From assembly GCA_021234155.1 (NCBI GenBank), contig JAJEKV010000083.1:3440573-3504572 (forward strand): a DNA stretch of 64,000 nt, given 5' to 3'. The notes beneath the pieces are model-generated. The model was not told where the DNA came from. It made no database searches and worked only from the letters and a program-made list of their open reading frames with translations. The DNA comes from Isoetes taiwanensis (lineage: Eukaryota > Streptophyta > Lycopodiopsida > Isoetales > Isoetaceae). How positions within the stretch are numbered: the first letter of the stretch is position 1; every line of letters starts with the position of its first letter. The position numbers and the translations under genes are program-made. Shown here in pieces: positions 57,150 to 64,000 of this stretch.

Positions 57150-57701
57150 TCAGCAATATTTATATTTTTTCAGAACCTCAACTGCATGCTTGGAATCCTT
57201 ATCCAAGAGGTTTGTTAGTTTCTCATAAACTACATAATCATTCATATTCTCAACTTCTAGTAAACCTTCTAATCAAGGTCTTAACTACTCGATAAGAAAA
57301 TCATCCTTTCGACAAGATGGCTGGTAAGTGTTTGGTGTTACAATTGTTTTTGCAGCATTCTTGTAACCATAATAGAGTAGATCATCAATCAAGAGCGTGT
57401 TGTATTCAGCCCAAGTACCCTTGTATCTATAATCTTGGTAGATGTTGCTTAACTCCTTCAGCAAAATAGGCTTCCTGTGCATTTTGTATGATGTGTTTGT
57501 ACACATGTATGAACACCAAATGAAAACAAATTTTTCCTTTAGACCTCCTGGGAATGTATGCTTCATGATCAAATTCAGAATAGTGCTATTGAAGGTACTC
57601 CAAATCGCAACCTTGAAGTGCTCCACACACCATTCCAAAAATTCTATTGCACCAGGGCCCCACTTTGGCACCAGGGCCCCAAGCTTATGTGCTTGCTTCA
57701 T
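57150..57701 (-). pseudogene. FCP1/NIF-type (HAD) phosphatase-like exon
   Basis: On the minus strand: GAIEFLEWCVEHFKVAIWST (HAD motif II Thr), KPILLKELSNIYQ (motif III Lys) and YNTLLIDDLLYYGYKNAAKT (motif IV Asp-Asp), then TIVTPNTYQ. This is the order of FCP1-homology domains, which dephosphorylate RNA polymerase II C-terminal domain or related substrates. After two in-frame stops (57285-57287, 57273-57275) the same frame continues LEGLLEVENMNDYVVYEKL, matching the usual C-terminal tail. The D-x-D-x-T motif I exon is missing; a LINE 3' end sits where it would be expected. Family call good, function lost as read. Confidence 0.75.
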
Positions 57702-57744
57702 TGTCCAGGAACAAGCTTGTAGCTATTGCATCAATTCGCACGGG

Positions 57745-58196
57745 GTCCCACAGGCTACGGATTGAGACAGGTAGATGGGAGTGGCCGCAATTGCCGCGAG
57801 AAGCGAGACTATGTGTCCGCTGCCGCCATGTGTTATTGAGAAAGCCATACTTTTCCGAAGTTGCCCCGCTTTTGAGATAGTCCCAATCATTTTTTGACCT
57901 TAGCATTCCATTCCACGCCTCCACAACTTCTCGTGAGCACCATCTCAGCATGACTTGGCATTATACATACTTGAGGTTCTAGATAAACATCTGCAATTAC
58001 TGAGCCCTCAGTAGTCATTATCTCTGCTTGTCTAGTATCATCATTACTGCAAAGGTTTTTCCCTTGAAAACCTTTCGAGGCAGGGGTTTTTTAATCCTAG
58101 TAGTAATGATTGTACTAGCCCATTGTATGGGTCCCATAACCTATTGGTCTCCGTGGACGTTAAAAAATCTATTCTATTCTATTCTATTCTATTCTG
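57745..58196 (+). mobile_element. 5'-truncated LINE 3' end with (TTCTA)n tail
   Basis: It begins within the C-terminal zinc region (RLRIETGRWEWPQLPREARL, then CVRCRH). The 3' UTR includes GTACTAGCCCATTGTATGGG and GGTCTCCGTGGACGTTAAAA, and a (TTCTA)n tail ends it. The UTR is shared with 63020-63158 and, inverted, with 52731-52772. No clear target-site duplication identified. Confidence 0.75.
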
Positions 58197-58320
58197 GAGC
58201 GCATAACTAGTATCTTCGTGTGGTTAAGATGTTTTGCCACTGCCTCATCTTGGATGTTGGTTGGTAATGGTTCAACCCCTTTCTCAAACACTTTGCACAG
58301 AACTCCCTCTAACTAAACTA
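58197..58320 (-). CDS. Exon-like minus-strand stretch, unknown
   Basis: The minus strand reads LEGVLCKVFEKGVEPLPTNI and then QDEAVAKHLNHTKILVMR, directly abutting the (TTCTA)n LINE tail. It has coding texture and the same strand as the FCP1-like exon, so it could belong to that gene. No family recognised. Confidence 0.3.
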
Positions 58321-59578
58321 AAAGCTTCATAGGTGACTTAAGTCGCCTCATGCTTCACAATGCAGAAAGACTGCCACGTATACCACCATCACGCTTAGCA
58401 TTTTTTGTTGCAGCTGTGAGGTCTCTTGTATTTCCTGTAAGTTCGCAATTATTACAATATACACACACAAAGGAAAGCAACTTAATCACTAAAGGATGTG
58501 GACATCAATTACCCGATGAGGATGTCAGCTTCTGGATTGCAATTGTTGGCTTTTTTTTTTTTCCGCACTATGTGCAACCCGAATTACAAAGCTATTAACA
58601 AGTCGCAACCGTAAGCATAGCAAATATCAAGAACATCCCTAAGCCTATGTCTAACCTATCCCTGGCCAAAAATACTAACACCACTAACCTCAATAGGTTC
58701 ACTCATGCTTGGAATCACACTCTTTGGATTCTTATTTTTCAGATTAGGTGATGCAGTAGTGTCATTTAATTCATGCCCATCCTTATGACTTCTTGACATG
58801 TCTTGTTTAGCTGCAATCAACTTAAAAACCATTAAGTACAAAGGAACCACATACTAATTGTTGCATCACAACAGAGGCTACCTGTTTCAATCATTGTTTC
58901 GCACCAAGATTCACTTTCGTCAAGATTAATGTCCTATGTGTTAATTTGGTCTTTCAAACATGTTATATTCGCAATAACTTCTGAAATAGCATCTTGCACA
59001 TGAACACCTGCATTTATATTGCTGCTAAATTAAGATGTTGCAAGTCTTCTAGTCTGAATATTTCAGCGTGTACTAATTGGAATGAAGAAATTGAAATGGA
59101 AGCCATACATTACCATCTAAATTGTTACTTTCAGTATTGGAATCATCTCCCATTGTGAGTCCCTTTTTAATTGTCAATGCACTGCTCAAATGTCTTGGCA
59201 GAGGCTTTTTTTCCTCAAAATATGGCACGGATGGGGGAGGGGGGAGGGGAAGGGGGTAGAAATATGGGCTATAAATCTTCCAAATGACTTCTTCTCTGCT
59301 AACAATTCTTTAATATAAGTCCAAGGTAACAAAAAACAAAATAGACACCCAACTAACCATTACAAGACTCTGGTAGTGTTTCCAATTGCATTCCCTTCCA
59401 TCTCTTCAAACCGAAAATAGATAGCCATATATTAATTAGCTTATGCTCACAAAAGTTCTTGCAGCGATATTTCTTTGTGCTACATATATAGGAGCATTAA
59501 GTTGGTTAGGAACATGTGTCAAATGCAACAATCCAACTCCAGCATCAAATAATAATAAAACTTTGATTAACAAAATTA
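58321..59578. other. Mostly non-coding; short minus-strand frames
   Basis: A 64-residue minus-strand frame at 58656-58850 (NPKSVIPSMSEPIEVSGVSI) may be an exon but lacks support. A T-run lies at 58550-58562 and a strong G-quadruplex motif at 59233-59256. Confidence 0.35.
59233..59256 (+). promoter_or_regulatory. G-quadruplex-forming motif
   Basis: Four G-runs of 5, 6, 4 and 5 separated by 1-2 adenines. This is an ideal intramolecular quadruplex pattern in otherwise AT-rich DNA; a biological role is not implied. Confidence 0.8.
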
Positions 59579-59905
59579 CTAGAAATATGCAAGATAGCAT
59601 GGTACATGATAGGCATGCATACACTTTATAACAATTATTGGTAAAAGCTTGCCATCCAGTTTTAGTGATCTTCGACAAAATGGACATGCGGAATTTAATT
59701 CAATACTCTCCTTCATAGTATTTCTAACTATTGGTGTCTGTGGGAGAGGAGGATCCAAATCAAATGCTTTATGCATAGCTTGTCGAGCAAACAACATCCT
59801 TGTGAGGCAAGATTTCATCTTGTTTAGCTCATCTAAGGTGCCATCTCTAGATATTTTTGAGATAAAAAGGCCATCGCTTGCATCCTTTAGTGCAAGTTCG
59901 GCCAA
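59579..59905 (-). CDS. Exon-like ORF with RING-like Cys/His pattern, unknown
   Basis: The 108-residue frame starts ALKDASDGLFISKISRDGTL, continues with MKSCLTRMLFARQAMHKAFD, and ends with CPFCRRSLKLDG ... CMHAYHVPCYLAYF. That gives C-x2-C, then C-x-H-x3-H-x2-C, resembling a partial RING/treble-clef zinc site (a second Cys pair is missing or on another exon). Upstream on the same strand 59975-60172 reads ELVGWISAIEDDIYKLGLEF, helical. These may be neighbouring exons of one gene. No family recognised. Confidence 0.4.
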   Translation of the reverse strand: MAELALKDASDGLFISKISRDGTLDELNKMKSCLTRMLFARQAMHKAFDLDPPLPQTPIVRNTMKESIELNSACPFCRRSLKLDGKLLPIIVIKCMHAYHVPCYLAYF

Positions 59906-59974
59906 AGAAGTTCCTTCCTATGCAAATCAATAACCGCCTCGACGACCCTTTGGCATCAGAGGGTGTAGTCTCCA

Positions 59975-60172
59975 TTAAAGTCGGCACTTTCCAATGTCAA
60001 ACCTTAAGCGAACTTGCTTTCCTTCGAGATCTTTTACCATCTCCTTCATATCATTGCACGTCTTACTGGTTGATTGAAATTCCAGTCCAAGCTTGTAAAT
60101 GTCATCTTCAATTGCTGAAATCCATCCCACCAATTCTATATACATTGCTTTAATAAGCAGTTTATTAGACAT
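59975..60172 (-). CDS. Exon-like helical ORF, unknown
   Basis: 65 residues: MSNKLLIKAMYIELVGWISA, then EDDIYKLGLEFQSTSKTCND and EMVKDLEGKQVRLRFDIGKC. Predominantly helical/coiled by eye and on the same strand as the zinc-pattern ORF at 59579-59905. Could be a helical linker of the same protein. Start codon and borders uncertain. Confidence 0.3.
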   Translation of the reverse strand: MSNKLLIKAMYIELVGWISAIEDDIYKLGLEFQSTSKTCNDMKEMVKDLEGKQVRLRFDIGKCRL

Positions 60173-60639
60173 AAATACATGAAATTTGATAAGGCTACAA
60201 TGTTACTTGAAACTTACTGTAAGTATAAGCTACAGTTGCATCTAATCATGACTGTAACTATGGTTGTGATTATGACTGCAACTATAAACAACATGGTCCA
60301 CATTGATGAAGCTACCAACCCAACTAATCGACTATAATTACCAACCACGAGTTGACACGTGAATCTTCGTCGACTAAATGCCGCAATTGCAAAGAAACAA
60401 TTGTGATTACAAATTTGCACCTGCAACTTGCAATCAACAATCACATACTTCTAACTTGCTAACAAGTGGAGCTTCAGAGCTTGGTCCTGCAACTTCCAAC
60501 TTCCAACTACATATTACTAACTTGCTAAAACTAACTTAGTTTCTTCACAGCTTCAACTGCAACTACCAGATATCAGCTACAAGCAATGAACACAACCATA
60601 ATGGAATTCATCTCGCCATAAAACAAATTACATAAGAGA

Positions 60640-61147
60640 TCATAAAAAGTAGGTTGAGTGTTCTGGTATTTTTATTTTAGAATTGACATCCTTGACCTTC
60701 ATATTTGATGTCACATTAGAGTGTACATACTTTTGTGAAGACGATTTATCAGCAATGATAGATGCATTCATTTCAGGAACCACACTTCCTGTGTCATTTT
60801 CTAAATCATCCGCATCATTGAATTGTTCTACTTCTTGCTGCTGATTTTGCATGACTATAAAAGCTCATCCAATTGATTTCACAACCAGTGCAATGCAAGA
60901 AAAATGCCACAGCCAATGCTTGGGGTACCTGCCCTCCAAGAACCTTGTTATGCTCATGTATTTTTTTGTAAAGTGAGAGGAACTCATCCATCTTATTTTC
61001 CTTCAATAACTTGAACCTATAACAGGCCTTGCCAGTTACCTTTGGAGCCCACAATTTTTGCATTTCGTTGTCATCGACATTTCGTTCCATGTAGCTTAAA
61101 CCTTTGTCGCTCCACTCAGAAATTGCATGACTTGGAACAACTTCCAT
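60640..61147 (-). CDS. Two adjacent exon-like ORFs, unknown
   Basis: The frame at 60815-61147 begins MEVVPSHAISEWSDKGLSYM and has AACYR-type and LSLYKKIHEHNKVLGGQ helical sequence. A plausible donor (GGGCAG/GTACCC) lies at about 60930. The next frame (60640-60852) starts MQNQQQEVEQFNDADDLEND and is acidic, followed by a Lys-rich end. Together they could be two exons of a minus-strand gene. No family recognised. Confidence 0.3.
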
Positions 61148-62564
61148 GCTTCAGAAACTTATCTGCATTATGCTATAATTTGCATTAAACCATTGGCATT
61201 TAATGAAGAAAATACTTATGAAAAGATAGAAATCAAGATCGTAGGTTATAATAGCTAATTTGATGGCACCACAAGGTCATGCAACATTGAAGAATAAATA
61301 TGCTATAGCCTAAATACACCAAGAAGCTGAGCAGCAGCATGCAAATGAAAATGCCAGGCAATTTAGAAGTGGTGAAGCAAAGTAGAATTAAGCAAAAATG
61401 TGCAAAGAAATTGAACAATTACATTTCCAAGACAACTTACCTAACAATGGAGGGAGGAATAATTAGGCTCCAACAAGTTCCCAAAATTCAACCAGTGCTT
61501 CCGTGAGTGGAAAGTTGCACCAAAGTTACAAAGAAAGAACAAAAATTTGAGCATTCTTTCATGTTTTACAGTTTTGATTCTCCTATTATTCCAAGAAAAA
61601 TCTAAAAATGCAAATCTAATTTATCCTATGAGAAGACAGGGTCATCTGCTACATTCTCGCCTCCCCGCGAAAAGAAATTTTGAGAATCCATACCTTGCAA
61701 TGACAAGGAGGAAGCGATAGACACAAAGGATTCGTGTATGAAGTTGAAACAAGGGGAAGCCAAAGAATTTGGATGCAACAATTCCCTCCATTTTGATTTT
61801 TTGCTATTTCCATCGAAGAGCATACCATCCTTAATTTTCGTAATTCAAATTCACAACAAGCCAAAAAAGTAATTTGTCGATATTTTCTTGAACTAATTTC
61901 TAACTACATTTTACCTAATTTTATAGCTCAAAAACAAACTATTCGAGACACTATACCATGCTTTTACCCCAAATTGATTCCAAGTGCCGTGTTTAGGATC
62001 AACAAAGGAGAGGTAATGATTCTCGCTTTTGTTCTTCTTTAGGGCATAGGGGATGGTACCCATTTTCAATGAATTACTCTTTTGTATCCGCTTGGCATAA
62101 CAACTTTAATACCCCCAAGTCACAATAAGAATTTTTGGTAAGTTGATTGGACTATAAAAATTGCTTTTTTTTTTACTGACACATATATATCTAGCTTCTT
62201 CACTTTGTTCTCGAAGAAACAAAATACATCTGTTTGAACCTACCTATGCCCCTTTGTAGGCGCACAATCTTTAGAGCTTACACTACCATATTCAACACCA
62301 GCAAGAATACTGAGGACCCTGCCTACCTCCTTGTATTTCTGCAATATTACCATGGGTAAGAATATCTCCATGCTAAACAAAAAGGAAAGATTTATGTGGA
62401 ATCTTCACCGTGTCATAAACGTAATTTTTCTCCCGATGGGATATGAATTATGGTAGCCCAACTTCGTCTTTCAACAACTTGTTAATGATATGTGTATTAG
62501 AAAATATTCCTCTAGCCATAACTTCACCATTTCCTCGTTTAACTGCTATATGAGTTAAAATCAT
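61148..62564. other. Mostly non-coding, with one weak minus-strand ORF
   Basis: A minus-strand frame at 61626-61823 (MLFDGNSKKSKWRELLHPNS ...) has a plausible composition but no motif. The rest shows no structure I can support. Confidence 0.3.
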
Positions 62565-62888
62565 TTAGCTTATGCATTTCTTTATGAGATACTTTGCTAT
62601 TGGACTTTCTTCATGGATATTACCAAAGATGAGAAATGTGATTTGTGGTGGTATCACCACCAAGGTTCGTAAGTACATGAACATCTTGTACACCATGGAT
62701 GCCATGAGGTTTCTTCTATCATCAAGCTTCAAAAAAATGGAGGTCATGAACATATGTGGACGATGGATCCACACATAAAGATCTCCATTTAGAGCAGGCA
62801 ATTCATTCAACATCTTATTTCTCTTGATGATAGTTGCATAAGTAGACCTATAACAAAGCAAGATTTCAAGCCTAAGATCAGCAAACAA
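62565..62888 (-). CDS. Minus-strand ORF of 107 residues, unknown
   Basis: The frame (MFADLRLEILLCYRSTYATI ... ITFLIFGNIHEESPIAKYLI) is open without motif. A plus-strand frame covers the same bases. Either could be chance in AT-rich DNA. Confidence 0.2.
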   Translation of the reverse strand: MFADLRLEILLCYRSTYATIIKRNKMLNELPALNGDLYVWIHRPHMFMTSIFLKLDDRRNLMASMVYKMFMYLRTLVVIPPQITFLIFGNIHEESPIAKYLIKKCIS

Positions 62889-63019
62889 ATTTCATCGTAA
62901 AACAAGCTAACCATGACCATGTTAATAAACTATAAATGACTTAATTCCGTGAAATTAAATAATATCAACTATTACAAAGATACATTTTATATAACAAAAG
63001 AAGAAGGCGCTTGTCACCC

Positions 63020-63158
63020 TTTGTTACATGCCTTAGTAATGATCCTAGTAGCCCATTGTATCCTAGTAGTAATGATTGTACTAGCCCATTGTATGGGTCC
63101 CATGACCCACATCGGTCTCCGTGGACGTTAAAATTCTATTCTATTCTATTCTATTCTT
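63020..63158 (+). mobile_element. Short LINE 3' end with (TTCTA)n tail
   Basis: It carries the same 3' UTR as 58096-58196 (GTACTAGCCCATTGTATGGG, GGTCTCCGTGGACGTTAAAA) and the same tail. Just upstream a 27-base piece (CCTAGTAG...CCCATTGTAT) is tandemly duplicated. Confidence 0.75.
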
Positions 63159-63507
63159 AGGAACTTCTTTTGAAGTGGTTCAACTCTCGTGATAAAAACA
63201 CCGGCTTACCATTCTTCGTGGTGCCTATAATCCAACTTTTCAAAGTTAATATTCACCTATCATATCATACAAGTCAAATCAATATGCATGTACACGCTTT
63301 CTAAACTTCAAACCCCGAGGCAAGAACGTGACACAAAAACTACATCATATGAACATAAAAGATGATAGGTAAGGATATGCAAATGTAGATCAGACAAGCA
63401 CATTGATGAACTATAGTCAAGCAAAAAGTTATCATTCCAAGTAGAGTGTAAGCCACAACTAGTCGAAGAAATGCAAGATGGCTTGCTCTAGATGATGAAG
63501 AAAAAGT
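63159..63507. other. Spacer
   Basis: Nothing recognised. Confidence 0.4.
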
Positions 63508-64000
63508 GTTCTGCATTATGGACTCTAGACGATGATGTTCCACCTTGTATTCTTGCCTACCCCTGGAAGGTATTGCCTCATGGGAAGGCAACCAAAATTC
63601 TCGGTATCTCTGTGGGCATTCATATCTCCATTTCTGATGTTTGGAATGTCATAATAGAGGGGTTATGAGGCACCTCTTTTGGAGGGATACTGCTAAACTC
63701 TCTATGCATGGAAGGGTAAAAGTTGCCAAGCATGCCTTGTGCAACACGCATGTCTATATGGCTTCTGCCATTCTTGCCCCCCAATCAAAGTTTCAGGAGA
63801 TTGTGGGTGTTATTAGAAACTTTATTTGGAGTGGAAACGGCGTATGGATAAAGATTGTGTGGTCTAAGTGTATAAAACCTAAGTTTGCTGGAGGTTTAAG
63901 CATGATTGATATCCATTTTCAGAGTAAAGTTTTGGTCTCAAAATTCATTTAGAGGCTTCTCGTGGTAAGGATGATTCTCTTGGGTTACGACTTATTGCAC
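63508..64000 (+). mobile_element. L1-like LINE ORF2 fragment, cut by the window end
   Basis: It starts at ALWTLDDD, continues WKVLPHGKATKILGISVGIH, then in another frame HLFWRDTAKLSMHGRVKVAK, NTHVYMASAILAPQSK, VIRNFIWSG and KPKFAGGLSMIDIHFQSK. It aligns block by block with the post-RT region at 13640-14240 of the first LINE, on the opposite strand. A frame slip near 63650 and a stop near 63950 show decay. Confidence 0.88.

Noticed and set aside
57285-57951. Treating the minus-strand frame at 57685-57951 as part of the phosphatase gene
   Set aside because: It lies antisense to the LINE zinc-region sequence (ETGRW) and has no HAD motif.

Overview
The window looks like nuclear DNA of a land plant with a transposon-rich genome. 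The evidence is a plant-type F-box gene, a lectin-type receptor-like kinase, a COP1-like RING fragment, a Ty1/Copia element primed by initiator tRNA-Met, several LINE families, Helitron helicase debris, and AT-rich spacers with GT-AG intron borders. The LINE and F-box types feel more like a fern, lycophyte or other early-diverging lineage than a flowering plant, but that is an impression and is not proven by the sequence.

Layout. 1-4.3 kb: one intact single-exon F-box gene (1123-2307) and a decayed Helitron Pif1-like helicase piece. 4.3-5.9 kb: a poly(A)-tailed retroposon bounded by a 13-bp target-site duplication. 5.9-11.9 kb: a complete but dead Copia retrotransposon on the minus strand (two 869-bp LTRs, PBS, PPT, gag-pol) carrying a 41-bp 'tail-only' LINE insertion. 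12.5-15.0 kb: a 5'-truncated LINE on the minus strand with a 15-bp target-site duplication. 15.4-17.0 kb: a strand-asymmetric purine tract.

15.9-49.5 kb is the dominant structure: a direct tandem duplication with a unit of about 16.78 kb (copy A 15935-32716, copy B 32717-49496). Each copy holds, in order, the purine tract, a LINE reverse-transcriptase remnant, three members of a short hairpin-ended repeat, a kinase-like pseudogene, a locally duplicated ORF, minus-strand exon-like ORFs, a receptor-like kinase, a COP1-like RING fragment, a conserved-looking gene of unknown function, and a LINE 3' end. The copies are nearly identical over kilobases, then differ in dense bursts. Many of those differences fall at CTG/CAG and repeat the same substitutions (GCTG/CTTTG, CCTG/CACG). 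That looks more like context-dependent basecalling error at CHG-methylated sites than like evolution, so many apparent frameshifts should be treated with caution.

49.5-52.7 kb: fragments of unrecognised genes and a small acidic, probably spliced gene. 52.8-57.1 kb: a nearly full-length APE-type LINE on the plus strand, with ORF1, endonuclease, RT, a short-repeat tail and a flanking duplication of about 20 bp. 57.1-63.0 kb: an FCP1-like (HAD) phosphatase pseudogene and other minus-strand exon-like ORFs, interrupted by short LINE 3' ends tailed with (TTCTA)n. 63.5-64.0 kb: another LINE of the 12.5-kb type, cut by the window edge.

Only the F-box gene reads as a clean intact host gene. The receptor kinase and the unknown duplicated gene may be functional or recently dead; the sequence quality of the duplication prevents a firm call. 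I found no CRISPR array, rRNA or convincing tRNA gene.
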